Source: Flammula alnicola
Taxonomy: Eukaryota; Basidiomycota; Agaricomycetes; Agaricales; Strophariaceae
Length of the DNA: 46,385 bases
Reading direction: 5' to 3'
NCBI GenBank assembly: GCA_015499995.1
Contig: JADNRV010000361.1
Coordinates: 1 to 46,385, forward strand
Shown: piece after piece, positions 32,291 to 43,567 of the stretch
Layout: each line of letters starts with the position of its first letter
How positions within the stretch are numbered: position 1 is the stretch's first letter
The notes under the pieces: generated by a model
Seen by the model: the letters and a program-made list of their open reading frames with translations, nothing else
What the model was told of the DNA's origin: nothing
Database searches by the model: none
Made by a program: the position numbers and the translations under genes

Positions 32291-32672
32291 GATGCGCAAT
32301 TTCCATTCAAGCCCTTAAATCCGCATAGCACAGATAGAATTCGGCCAAAATTGCGGACATGTTTTGGCGGGAGCTTCCCAGGTCCTGACCACTGGCCGTG
32401 GTGGTATTTTGTCCGCAGAGTCTCCTTCCGAATGATGGGCGCGGTGATTTCATTTTTTTTCCCTCAAAGGACGAGAATCTTCCAGCATGCTCTAAACTCA
32501 TAAATCTGAAACACCAATAGGCGTCGAATGTTTAGAGGAAGCGGATTTCCTATGTCATTTAACATACACGGAAAAAGTGGAAAGCAATGTCAAATTCGAA
32601 CGCCATGAAAGGGTATCAAAAAAGTGGTCTGTACCAACAACCTTCCCTGCCGCTGACTTTGCAAAATCTGCC
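32291..32672. other. Short intergenic stretch
   Basis: Between the 3' end of the DUF4238 gene and the start of the transposon-cut gene, both on the minus strand. It should hold that gene's promoter. No distinct element recognised. Confidence 0.4.
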
Positions 32673-34493
32673 TCAGACCATTATGTTCATCCAAGGAAAG
32701 AGACGCTCGAACAACAGGAAATTTTGATGTTCGGAGAGCCAGTGCGTAAATCCAATTATAGCCGCCTCATACTTGATTCGACTTGCGAGATCAGAGTTTG
32801 TCGGGCCCACTCCCAGCACATCGACCTGGTAGCCGATCAGTGCGAAGAAGAGCTCGGACTCTTCCTTCGGAAGTTTCTTCACGAGGGTATTCAAGGACTG
32901 AAGGTATTTTCCTCGCTGGTGGATTGGCGGAGGTGGGAGAATTTCCTTCATCTTCAAGATCGCTCTCGCTGCCATTTTGTGGATCTCGGAGGTTGCTTCG
33001 CTGTATTTTGGAACATCATCCGTGGCAAGATGATACACACGATAGGCCCTATCATATGTGGACGCGAATTCGATTGCACCACTTTTGATACAGTCCAGAA
33101 CGACATTGATACCGGAACGAGGGTCTGGCGAAGTCGAAAAACCGCCTGCCGAGACGCTGATATATTCCGAGAGGATACCGGATAGACCACGATAGAGGTA
33201 TTTCTTTTCATGGAAATACGGAGTTGGTGATTGAAGATAGGATTCAACTGTCCTCTGCATAGCGGCCGGTGAAGCGAAAGTGACGTTTCCGTTATCTAGA
33301 ACATTCAACAGAACGACGTGGTTCAGCGCAAGGGTTTGTTTCTTTGTGAGCATAGTGATCTTGAACGTAAACACGTCTTCTTGAGCTGCTGGAGTCACTC
33401 GGTAGGCTGCCAAAGCTCTCATGACAGCTGCGTCGTCTCCACGAGGCCGAGTAAAGTTGGCATGAGTCGACGACGCTGGAACTGAAGGAATGTCGGTAAG
33501 GCTGCTGTTCACTACAGCTCCCTGGGACAGTAACGAGGGCATGACTTCTTCGTTGGCGAAAATGGTCTGGCGCAATATGAGTGCTATTTTTGGACTGACG
33601 ATGAAGAGTCGGTGTATCGCGGGTTGGCCATCGATCGCCCCTTCCCACAGTCCAAAGGAATTATTGGCGACAACGAATTCTTCGCCTTCTGCAGCCTGCC
33701 ATATACTCAGGAACAACATATCGGCCATCGTCGCATAGTCAACTGCAAAAAAGTTATCAATGATATCAGGATCTACTCTTGTTCGCAACATCATTGCAAA
33801 GTCCTTCATTCCATACTTCTCCCACAATGCCTCCGTAGCATTCACCATCTCGTGGTGAGATGTTTCGAGAATATATTTCATCCCGAATAGAAATATGTCA
33901 TTCTGGGTACGAAGGCCGTGTTTCTTCTGAAGGAATTTGTAATATTCACGAAGTGGGCCACTTTCTGGATCGTTCTCGTCAAAGTACGACGGGATGAGGG
34001 ATGTTCGTCGATAGTGCATAAGGTAGATGAACTTGCGCACGGTCACCAGCTCTTTCCTCTTCATTGTAACGACATCCCGTTTGGCGTCGATGGCCTGGTG
34101 GATACTCCGAATAACTCTTGCTGCGTCATTCTCGAGCCGAGATAGGCCCTGCTCCAGATGGTCCACATTCTGCGTATTACGGTGATCACGATACATGTTG
34201 ACGATACCGTGGACCTTTCCGACCGGCTGAGGTTCGAATGTCTGATTTGGGATGTCGTACACCAGGATCGTGTCCTTATCGATTCCAGATTTTCGAGCCT
34301 TGTGGAAGTTCTTTTGTCGCTCTTTCTTGTTCCTGTCCGACATCCTTGTTGGGCGCTTATTTTGTGATCGAGAAAAGTAGAGCACGCACCTAGGCTGGAT
34401 TTGAGCATCTTGAAAGTAACGAAGAATGAAACGAGGGATGTAGTGTTGATATTGATCTTTAGGTATATTATTTCTGGGTGAATTCGCCGGCAT
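32673..34493 (-). CDS. DUF4238 family protein
   Basis: A 606-aa protein from ATG 34493. The N-terminal DQYQHYIPRFILRYFQ is the signature start of DUF4238 (QHYIP-R-LLR-F), a family of unknown biochemical role found widely in fungi and bacteria. Further features: ILVYDIPNQTF, a long helical middle part (RKFIYLMHYRRTSLIPSYF), HHEMVNATEALWEKYGM, and YATMADMLFLSIWQAAEG followed by a VVANNSFGLWEG block as in the family. No signal peptide or membrane helix. A 45-nt stretch (GTGCGT...CAACAAG, near 34345-34389) could be a facultative in-frame intron, since it begins and ends like one and has no stop. Function not known. Confidence 0.75.
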   Translation of the reverse strand: MPANSPRNNIPKDQYQHYIPRFILRYFQDAQIQPRCVLYFSRSQNKRPTRMSDRNKKERQKNFHKARKSGIDKDTILVYDIPNQTFEPQPVGKVHGIVNMYRDHRNTQNVDHLEQGLSRLENDAARVIRSIHQAIDAKRDVVTMKRKELVTVRKFIYLMHYRRTSLIPSYFDENDPESGPLREYYKFLQKKHGLRTQNDIFLFGMKYILETSHHEMVNATEALWEKYGMKDFAMMLRTRVDPDIIDNFFAVDYATMADMLFLSIWQAAEGEEFVVANNSFGLWEGAIDGQPAIHRLFIVSPKIALILRQTIFANEEVMPSLLSQGAVVNSSLTDIPSVPASSTHANFTRPRGDDAAVMRALAAYRVTPAAQEDVFTFKITMLTKKQTLALNHVVLLNVLDNGNVTFASPAAMQRTVESYLQSPTPYFHEKKYLYRGLSGILSEYISVSAGGFSTSPDPRSGINVVLDCIKSGAIEFASTYDRAYRVYHLATDDVPKYSEATSEIHKMAARAILKMKEILPPPPIHQRGKYLQSLNTLVKKLPKEESELFFALIGYQVDVLGVGPTNSDLASRIKYEAAIIGFTHWLSEHQNFLLFERLFPWMNIMV

Positions 34494-35117
34494 AATGAAT
34501 CCGAAAGCAATGGGACAGGGCAACGTTGGGGCGACGCGACGTGTTCAACTTCTATGAGGCTGTGCCGCGGGATCTGAAGCGATGTTTAAAAATACGCACT
34601 GTGCCGCACTTTGCCGGGTCTGTTTCAATCTGCAGATCTTGCCACTGCTACTTGGAAAACTGCCACGACTGCCCCATCACAATGATTTATGTATCCTGTT
34701 TCTTTCTGCCAGAGACTAGAGTAGCTCTCTCATTTCTACCACTTCGTCCAAGTCTGGCAGCTCATCGTGAATGGTACTGTGGCCTATCGGAATAGGCGCA
34801 GGCCTTCAGAGCTTCATGGTCTCAACCTTGAACCCACATAGCAGGAGGTTGGGAGACTCTTGGTCAGTACAGCCAGCTCGAGGAAGAAATAGTCGACTTC
34901 GAGACTAAGAGCATAATGGGACAATTCCAGGTAAAGCCAACCTTGAACGCACCATGCTCGATGCCTTCGATGCCCGTTTGGCGGATTGCAACTTAATAAG
35001 ACAAATGTGAGTATTTAAGAAAACAAATCATGAATATGGAATATGCCCGACCGATAAAGCACATTAGATGCAATAAGGTCGTGATACTTTCTATGACAGT
35101 TATAAATCCGGTACCGG
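34494..35117. other. Intergenic stretch between ATG15 3' end and the DUF4238 promoter
   Basis: No gene or repeat recognised; open frames are short and without protein-like features. Confidence 0.45.
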
Positions 35118-36725
35118 TCACGCAGGAAAATCACCAAACTCCCAACTAAAACACTCCTTTCAAAAAGAAAACAACGAAAGTCAGGAAGACAGGGATAAGA
35201 GGGATATGTCAAAAATACTCACTACGCAATCTACCTCAGCCGCAGCTTTCGGGACGTCTAGGCCCACTTCGACACTAGGAGGCCAAGGGTCTGACAACAA
35301 CTTCTCAATGACGTTGACGATGCCGTGCGTGCGGATATCAACCGTCCATGATGCATTGGAAACTGTGTCATATACAATTGATTGCCCTAGGTGGCATCTG
35401 CATTGAAATGTAAAGATTAATCAAATAAAGGCAGAGAAAAATAAAGCAAGCTAACGCTGTCTCCAGGGCATATCCTCCGAGCGCACAGGAAGAGAGCACG
35501 CCGTTACATGTTCCCATAGCTATGGGATCTGCTGTGTGATAGACATGAGTGACATGATGGGTGGAAGGCTGGTATATATGTGGTCAGGAGGAACAACATG
35601 AGCAGAGACAGTCAAAGCTTACAGGTGACGGCAAATGTAGACGAGTAGCAGCCAGTCTTTCGCCCGGTGCCTCAAACGTTACAACAGGCAAGCCGAAAGT
35701 TACACCAATAAGGCTGGATAGGGCACCTCCCAACGAATGGCCAGTCATCCATATGTTCGCATTAGGACTGGAAAGCATGATAAATGAGAGACAACAATGA
35801 AAATGAGTATGGGTCCTTACTACATATAAGTGACATTGTTATATAAATTCTAGAGCAATAACAGTTCAGCATTGCAATCGCTTAACAAATAAAGGAGGCA
35901 TACCGTGCCAATAGGATAAAAAAGACTTTCAGGAATGAGGGAATCTTCCAAACATGTCTGGTCGCACTTCCAGCCACCCCTATAACACCCACACACAGTC
36001 GTCCACGTCCAATCGATGCGTGCACAACAACAGCTGAAGAGGAGATTATCGTTCAACTTGTCCCTCTTTGCTGTCGTCCCGCCTGACCCAAATACACCTG
36101 CGGATGTACCTTTGATCGATATGACGATAGTTGAGTTATCAGGTGTCGCGAATACATGTCCTCGAAATCCATCTTCCTCTGGTTCCCATCCGAATGGATA
36201 AGTCTGAAAGCAGAGATTAGATTGGGGGAACAGAGAAAAGGTGGAGTAACTTACAATATTCCATCTTCCATTGAGGTCATACCACGCGGGGTCGTCAGGT
36301 TCAACATACGCATTATTCGTCATCTTCGCCAACTCCAGCAGGGCTTCTCTGTTCTCAACATCTGGACTCATGATTTCATCTTCTTCCCAATCCAACCATT
36401 CGTTCTCGCCAAATCGAAGCGAACGCAGTCGTGCTCGTGAATGCGCAGCAAATGAAGAGGGTCGGTATGTCTTCGCCAATCGGGACCGAACACCATAAGA
36501 CAGCTTGATGCTTCCTGTGGGATCGTCGGCAACAGCGAACGTCTTCAGTGCTTGGGGTGATACGTCCGAGAAAATAACATGTGCAGAGGTCGAAGAAACT
36601 GCATGTGCATGCCGCAGTTCAAATCGTAATAGCGGGGTTTCATGAGGTAGTTCGAGAGTTGGCTTGTCCCCATAAAGCCATGAGACTAAAGGGACGAGAA
36701 GACTCGCCGCTGATGCCAATAGCAT
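35118..36725 (-). CDS. ATG15: Autophagy lipase Atg15
   Basis: Seven exons (to 36255, 36203-35904, 35849-35824, 35767-35623, 35568-35456, 35397-35223, 35156-35118) join in phase to 422 aa from the first in-frame ATG at 36725. Atg15 is the phospholipase that breaks down autophagic bodies in the vacuole. Features: an N-terminal signal anchor ([18 protein letters not shown]), [52 protein letters not shown], the catalytic serine in [30 protein letters not shown], the likely catalytic Asp in [13 protein letters not shown], the His in [12 protein letters not shown] and a C-terminal FSWEFGD. Basic residues just before the anchor are coded in frame but lack an ATG, so a short upstream exon may be missing. 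One exon is only 26 nt. Confidence 0.88.
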
Positions 36726-37111
36726 CAAGCATAACCAACGGCGGCAGCTGTTTCTGCACAAGATGGTGGTCGTTGCTTATCAAAAGCGTGCACTCCAAGA
36801 CACCGAGCAGGAGCGGCTGCCGGCCCGCGCGATGCATGTCCTTTCTGAGTCACCTCGGGTATTCAACTCTTTGCATCAACGAAGGAGGAAGAATGCGCAA
36901 GAATTACTATAGAATATACAGGGGTTAAGGTGCTTGGCTCTAGTTTTGCTTTTCTACTCTGTATGCAAGGGAAAAAAATAGAGGAATCGTAGAATAAAGT
37001 TGTCTACTCAAAAAATGATGTCACTGGCACAATGAACCAGGAATTAACTCATCTCGTAACCATCGCATTATCATGCAAGGAATCTCGAAAGGTAAGGTAT
37101 TATTGGACGTT
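36726..37111. other. Intergenic stretch between trehalase 3' end and ATG15 start
   Basis: Contains the ATG15 promoter and possibly a short first coding exon around 36760-36840. Nothing else recognised. Confidence 0.4.
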
Positions 37112-39972
37112 TTATGCGGAAAGGTCCAGACTCTCCATAGCCAACCCTAGAGGGTCGGATGGCGGAAGGTTGTTGGTCAGAAGAGCAGATTCTCCACTCG
37201 CTCCACTGACTCCAGCGCCGAAGAAGACTTCAGGGCTGGTGCAGGCAGCGACGGCGCGTCGCATGTGAGTGGTCAAGAAAGACAGGCCGACTTGGTATGC
37301 AGCTATGGAAGAAATTTGAGTAAGCATGAGCGTAAAGGGGTCGGATCAGGAACGCACAGTTCATCCAACCAAAGCCTTCTCGAGGAACCATCTTGAAATC
37401 GATTCCTTGATTACCGTACTCAGCATCAACCAGATGCGAGAGCTTCACAGCATCAAACTAGATTCGAGTCAATAAGGTGTATAGGCACATTAAATCATAA
37501 TTTAAAACAAACCTTTTCTGGCACGACTCCGTTGAAGTCGACAAAAGCAGTCGTCATCCTAGACAAAAAAGACATGGCGTAAGTAACAAAATTCAAGATA
37601 AAAATGTCGCGCACGAACATGTAGAGGAAACGGTATGCCAGCCTTTGGGCCTCCTCTAAATACCCATAACGCTCCAAACCAACCCATGCCATGATCTGAT
37701 GCGGGGGCCTGCGGTCAAAGTCAGCTAAAATATCTCTGACGAACAAAACAGAGCATACCAGGCGTATCTGTTCAGAAAAGCGAGCAAAATTAGCACCGAC
37801 CAGATTGAAATAACGGGGAATTGCTTACGGGTAATCCCATTGTCGATTAGGACGATCCAACGAGATCTTGCCTCGAGATTCCTCTGTTCCAGAAACAAGA
37901 CCGCCAAGGACCTCAAACTTCTTTAATGAACGAGAACTACAAGTAGAAAAAAAAGAACAATCAATCGATACTCAGCACCCATAGCAAACCAAGTTAAACG
38001 ACTTACACAAGCTTCCAGCCCTGGTCTTCGCTTGCACATCCAGCCCAAAGGGCCCAGAATGCAGTCACACTCTCATACAGGATCTGCTTCTCCACAACTG
38101 TATCATAGTCAAAGTACAAGCCCTTGCTCTCGTTCCAAAGGTACTTGTCGATCATGTTCTTCCTGAATTCCGCCCGTTCGAACCACTCCTCGCTATTCTG
38201 GAACCTGCTCTTCGAGCTCTCCCTGTGCGGGTTGGCATACGACTCCACCGACGGAGGGAAAGGTGCCAAAGGGAAGTCCTCCTCGAGGTCCAGCTCGTCG
38301 TCGAACACCTCGCGAATGGCGGTGCCGATATCCACTTCGTACTTGTATAGCAGGCACTGCAAGTCAATCGTGCCCAGATTCGCACACCGCTTCTCGAATC
38401 TGTACGTCGTGTCGTGGCCTGATTCCCGAACGGCGCGATCGTGCAAGAAGTATTCGTCAAGTGCGGGCTCCTTCAAGGTCCCATCATTGTACTTCTCGCT
38501 AAACTCAAGCACAGAGAGACCATGCTTTTCGGCGTATGGTTCGAGGATGTGTGTGAAATGAGTGGCTTCCGTCTCGGGAGGGATACCCAGCCCATCCGGT
38601 CTGTAGCGGGAAAGGCCCGTCTTAGGATCCATCCGAGGCTCCGCCACCCAGATAGTGTGGTACTCCTTGATTGCCGCCTGAATCGCTCGCTTTAGCCAAT
38701 CGCGGTTAGAGGCGACGTCGGATCGGTCCAATTGGTTGTAGATTTGTAGCGCCATATCGGTTAGGAATGGTGGCTGAGTCCGGCAGAGGTAGTAGCTCCG
38801 GCTTCCGTTCAGGATCTTGCCATAGTGCTTAATCTCAAAGATAAAGTGCTCGACCATTCCCTTGGCCATGCTAACCTGGCCATCGACCAGCAGACCAAGG
38901 GAAATGAAGTAAGAATCCCAGTTGTATAGCTACAAGATGTCGACATTAGTGGATTGATTTGATTATAGCTGAAGCAGGTTTAATTAAGCGTACCTCATTG
39001 AAACGAGCACCAGGTACGATGAACGGAATACCCTTCAACGTCTTACCGCCGGAAACATCGTCCACCTCATTCATTGCCAACGCCAAAAGACCCGGCTTAG
39101 AATTCAAGCTTTTGACGAAAAGGGGATCATCAGGCTTCTCAGGCAGTACTTGAACATCGAGGTTCATGTGGGGTTTTCCTTCGCCACCTTCCGGTAATAT
39201 TCAGCCATGGCCGGTTCTCCGTGGGGCACGTATATACGCGGGTTTACACGCCCCGTCCGGTTTTTAGGGTCAGCCGTAATGATTTCAAGGCCATCACCAT
39301 CGATCCGCCGTGTGAGGGAGTGCCAGAAAGAATTCTTTATCATCCGAGATAAGCGGTCAACAGGGTTCTCCGTCAATCGCGCCTCGTCCAGCACGATACG
39401 CTTTCTGTTGTGGTCGCGAGCAAGTGCGAGCTCTTGCAAAAGGTTCGACAACATGTACGTGCCCTAGTCATTATGACGTAAATAAAATGAACGAATGGAA
39501 AACATGTAGATAGAGACGCACCCTGATATCAAAGGTCTTGAAGCCATTGCTCGTAGCAGTTCCCAGTGCCATCATCTTTGGGCCAGCATCAGTCACACTA
39601 ATCTGGAAGTCGCCGTCCGTATCTTCTTGTTCGAGGACAACGCGAATAGTCTCCTCGACATCTATGAGAAAACGCCGTGGTGGGCCAGAAACAATCTTCT
39701 CGTCATGGGACAAGCGGCGAGGACGTAAATGCCAGTCTTCCTGAAAGGCGGGGGTCTTCTTGGGATTATAACCATGGAGCTGAGACTGCGCATTGGGTCA
39801 GAACAGCGCGTAATGTGCAAGAAAGAGAGGAAGCTGTTACATGACTGTAGGTTCGAGAACGAGTGTATGCTTCACCCCCTCCATAGTAGGTTGCGGCGTC
39901 GACGTTGACTGGTCGTTGGGCATGCTCGTCGACGAAGGTCACCCCAGGCGGGTGTGTGAGCGTTGGCGCCAT
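37112..39972 (-). CDS. NTH1: Neutral trehalase (GH37), one apparent frame break
   Basis: Cytosolic alpha,alpha-trehalase, splitting trehalose into two glucoses. Exons start 39841-39972, 39522-39785, 39463 down to 38994, 38929 down to about 38015, then five more. N-terminus: [10 protein letters not shown] with a PKA-type RRxS site, then the calcium-binding [20 protein letters not shown], which in yeast Nth1 works with 14-3-3 for activation. Catalytic domain: [32 protein letters not shown]-like [57 protein letters not shown] and GFGWMNSAYQVGL. The frame breaks at C4 39170-39173: one more C would link AKENP to [11 protein letters not shown], as the family expects. A 9-nt microexon sits at 37759-37767. 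Divergent from NUP49. Confidence 0.87.
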
Positions 39973-41177
39973 TGAGCTGCTGTGCAAGTGGTAGGAGAAA
40001 TGTGGGGTGGGAGATTATGGAAAATGATTGGGGGTGGTTGACGGGCACCCAGGGGTTGCGGCGTTTAAGTAAGAGGCTTATTCGGCTATAGATCAGTCAT
40101 AAATATGATTGCCCCTTCGGAAAATGGGGAGAAAATACCTACATTATAGCACCCACACGTGGCAAGGTTTATGTTTTTCCAGGGTATGGGGTGCAACAGC
40201 AACAGTCGGCACGGAAAGCGCGTTGATTTCGTCCAAAGTTGAATGGGTGGCGGAGGCACCTGCTTGGCGGCGGCGAGTCAATCTCTGCCTCAAGTCCTGA
40301 TGAAATCGTCAGTATCTGATCCATGATAACACATTATCCTGCACAATGAGATAGGCAGAAACTTACAGTTGAGTCTCTGGGTTTCTAGAGGGAAATCGGT
40401 TTGAGATAGGTATAGTAAAAGATGATGGATGTATCTAGCAAGACATGCAATGAAATTGAATTTACTATATATACCCCAGACGGTGTAGACGGCCTCGGTC
40501 CGCACACCTTCGAATTTCGTCACCTCCGCTGGCCCGAGATTACGGCATAGACACATCTTCCCAATCCTCGTCGTTCGTGCGTCCAAGGTTCCATAAAATA
40601 CCATTGGTACATTTACAAGATTCCTCGGACAAAGTGTTCTCCGATGGGTACCTTTTCCTTCCGAAAAATTAAGACGTCGGTCATTTAATATCAAGTAACA
40701 GCAAGTGCCTTATCCTAGCCTCAAATATACTAGGACAGCGCTGGAAAGGCGCTTATATCATAAAAAAGACAAGCTGCATCACGGCTACAATTGACCTGGA
40801 TCGAATGTCCATACAAAGTATGCGCGACAGGGCGGAAGGGCCGGGAAGAGTGTGCAGAGCCGTGAAAGACATGCGAATATTTGTGCTTTCGAGGTAGATA
40901 AGGGGTACATTGATCAGAAAAATCACAAAGTCCCTCCTGGAAGTATCAATATTCTGCTGTGTGTCCAACCTTGTATAACAGACAAGGAACAATCTTCGCG
41001 CTTTGACCACTTTTTGTGTCGCGGTCACGGTATGAGCCTCATTTTGGGCGCTCACTATTTTTAGCCGCTTTCCCACGATTGACACGTGCTCAATCGCGAC
41101 CTTCGACTCGAGCTCATTGTTGGAAGTGTTCGCCAAAGGCTCTCCAGACATTCTACATCGATCTACCAAAACTTCAC
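39973..41177. other. Divergent intergenic region of trehalase and NUP49
   Basis: About 1.2 kb with promoters for both genes. Open frames on both strands (for example near 40290-40694) lack protein-like features. No repeats recognised. Confidence 0.5.
40051..40116 (-). promoter_or_regulatory. Candidate stress-response elements upstream of trehalase
   Basis: AGGGG at 40051-40055 and CCCCT at 40112-40116, 80 and 140 bp upstream of the trehalase start, match the STRE core used by Msn2/4-type factors at yeast trehalose genes. Five-base words occur by chance, so this is only suggestive. Confidence 0.25.
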
Positions 41178-43002
41178 ATGGCGTTTGCTACGAGGTGAGA
41201 AAAAATGGGATATATTTCCCGCACATTTCTGACGCGTATTGCTGTATTTTCTAGTACTTCAGCCTTTGGCATGAAGCCCGCCACTACCGGCACAAGTTCT
41301 CTCTTCGGAAGCACACAACCTCAGCAACAGCAGCAGCAACCCTCGGGTTTTGCAAATGCCCCACCATTAGGCCAAAATCAACCACAAGGCTCTAATCTCT
41401 TCGGTGGCTTCGGCCAAAATCAACAACAAAATCAGCAACAACAAGCGCAACCTTCCGGAGGTCTGTTTGGACAACCCCAGCAGCAGACGCTCCCTGCCGG
41501 GAGCTTGTTTGGCCAACCTCAGCAGCAACAGCAGCAAACCCTGCCTCCAGGTAGTCTGTTCGGCCAACCTCAACAACAGCAGCAGCCTCAGCAGCAACAA
41601 CAGCCGCAGGCAGGCCTGTTTGGTGGATCTCTATTCGGAACAAACACGAACACCCAGCAACAGCAGCCTCAGCAAAACCCTTTTGGAGGCTTTGGAAATC
41701 TGGGCGGCAGTACCCAACAACAGCAGCCACAACAGCAGCAGCAGACTGGTCTTTTCGGATCGACCACTGGGAATCCTTTACAAGCACAAGCTACGCTGCC
41801 CTCGTTTGGGAACATTGGTGGAACGGGTGGGTTTGGCGCGTTGGGCGGAAGCACTCTTTTTGGATCCAGGTCGCAGCAACCTCAACAGCAACAGCAACAG
41901 CAGCAACCTCAACAACCGTGAGTGGACCCTGATCTCCGTTGATGGTCTAATTTACGATAAGTTTGCTCGAAGATGGACCAATACAGGATTCGGTGGCATT
42001 GGCCAAACTTCGAATCTTGGTGCTTCGATGCAACCGAGTGGTCCTCCTCCTTTCACGAAATCTACGAAATTTAACGATTTGCCGGACAATATAAAGCAAG
42101 TCTTGGAGAATATCGAGTGAGCGTATTCCATTATTTGCTTTGATGTGAGTTGACATTGGCTTTTTTCAGCTCATTTATCCAAGGCCGTGTTCAGATATGC
42201 AAAGACCTTCAACAACGGAAGCTGGGAGACGAACCAACCAAAGGCAATGAAGCTATCCGAAATCTCCGTAAGGTGGACAATGATAATCTATTTCGTTTCA
42301 CCCGTTTCTTTATTTACCCTGTTTACTTTAGGATCTCGTCAACACAGCTACTACCATTCGAAAAGATCTACATATTACGCAAGATCTTAAAGCTAAAGTT
42401 GACCAAGCGGTGGAAGATACCATTGTCGCGACAAGAATTATTGATGGATTCCGAAATCCACAAAGTGGGAACACATACCTCAAGGACCATGCCGGATTTC
42501 CTCTCGAGTTCGTTCATTTCGCTAGACTTTACCCGCTTATTAATATTCCGACTTTCGCAGATATTTTACCCGTGTCGCAGAGCAGATGAAAGAAAGATTG
42601 GCATGGTACAAGTCGACAATTGAGGTTTGCTATTTTGCTCAATGACCGCCATTGTTTCCTAAATATTCCTTTGCAGCAAATAGAAAGAAAATTGGCATCA
42701 GCATCCAGCTCTTCCCAGACCCCTCAAAGTACGCGGAACTTGGTATCCCATCCCGTCAAATGTCGAGCCTGACCTTGTCCATCATTTTAGGTATTTCTGC
42801 CACACTTCAGGCCCAACATGCCACGTTCCTTGCCCTTGCCAGCAAAACCGCCGCTGTGGACGCGGAACTGCAGAAGATCAAGAGTCTATACACCCAGTTG
42901 TGGCGAGCAAAGACTGGAAGCGTGCGCGATCCTTTTAACGATCTCGGCAAATCCGCGGAAACAGGGGGAGACTTTGGTTTTAGTGGGCTCAATGTTCGAT
43001 AG
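41178..43002 (+). CDS. NUP49: FG-repeat nucleoporin Nup49 (NUP58/p45-like)
   Basis: Eight exons (41178-41194, 41255-41917, 41973-42116, 42170-42272, 42332-42507, 42561-42624, 42677-42728, 42791-43002) join in perfect phase to 476 aa. Residues 1-245 form a Gln-rich FG/GLFG domain with many SLFG, GLFGQP and GGFG units, the phase-forming mesh that binds transport receptors. The C-terminal half is helical: LPDNIKQVLENIDSFIQGR, DLQQRKLGDEP, FFTR-like YFTRVAEQMKERLAWYKST and ISATLQAQHATFLALAS, ending in KSLYTQLWRAKTGSVRDPFN. These are hallmarks of Nup49, which assembles with Nsp1 and Nup57 in the central channel of the nuclear pore. The glutamine runs are coded by CAG/CAA mixtures. Confidence 0.87.
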
Positions 43003-43567
43003 TCCGTGTGTGTTGCCATTGGTTATACCCTGTATCGCAGCTTGAGACTGCTGTAATGATGCGATTTCACCTACATGAGCAGAATGAGCACTGGTGGAGC
43101 AACCATCCCACACTCGGTTTTTTCCTGCCTGCCTGCCTTGCGTGTGGTTTGGAGCTGGGGCCTCAAATGGGGTCACAGGCTCCGATAAATGTGTCCTATT
43201 TAAATTCTGATTTGGGTCTGTGAGTTTAGTTTCCGTTTGGATGGCGTCAGTCAACGACGCCGAGATCATAAGGCAGTGCATTTGACTATGGAGACTCTAA
43301 AGAGCAAGAATTGTAGACGGAGTTGCTGCAGGTTTATTCACATAAAAAATAAGTAAACACCGTCGACACCGGGAGGGGAGATACGCCGTTCCGCTGAGCC
43401 GCTCAGCAATGGAAACAGCTCGAAACGACGTCTCCGGAAGGATAAGTTGACAGGAGTGACTCCCTGCAATGCCCTCAACCTGAGGTAGCCTGGGCGTCCC
43501 AATTCCTTCCAACCTCAAATTGCTATCCCTTACACAATTTATACCCACTGCAAAACCCACCCTTGCT
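43003..43567. other. Intergenic stretch between NUP49 and the polyQ/Met-rich gene
   Basis: No gene recognised. It holds the 3' end of NUP49 and the promoter of the next gene on the same strand. Confidence 0.5.

Noticed and set aside
32577..33185. 202-codon open frame on the plus strand
   Set aside because: Mostly antisense to the DUF4238 coding sequence; no independent protein features.
40290..40694. 134-codon open frame on the minus strand upstream of trehalase
   Set aside because: No recognisable motif and it ends in the trehalase promoter region; more likely chance.
41392..41787. Minus-strand frames opposite the NUP49 repeats
   Set aside because: Leu/Ala/Val-rich antisense of CAG/CAA glutamine repeats.
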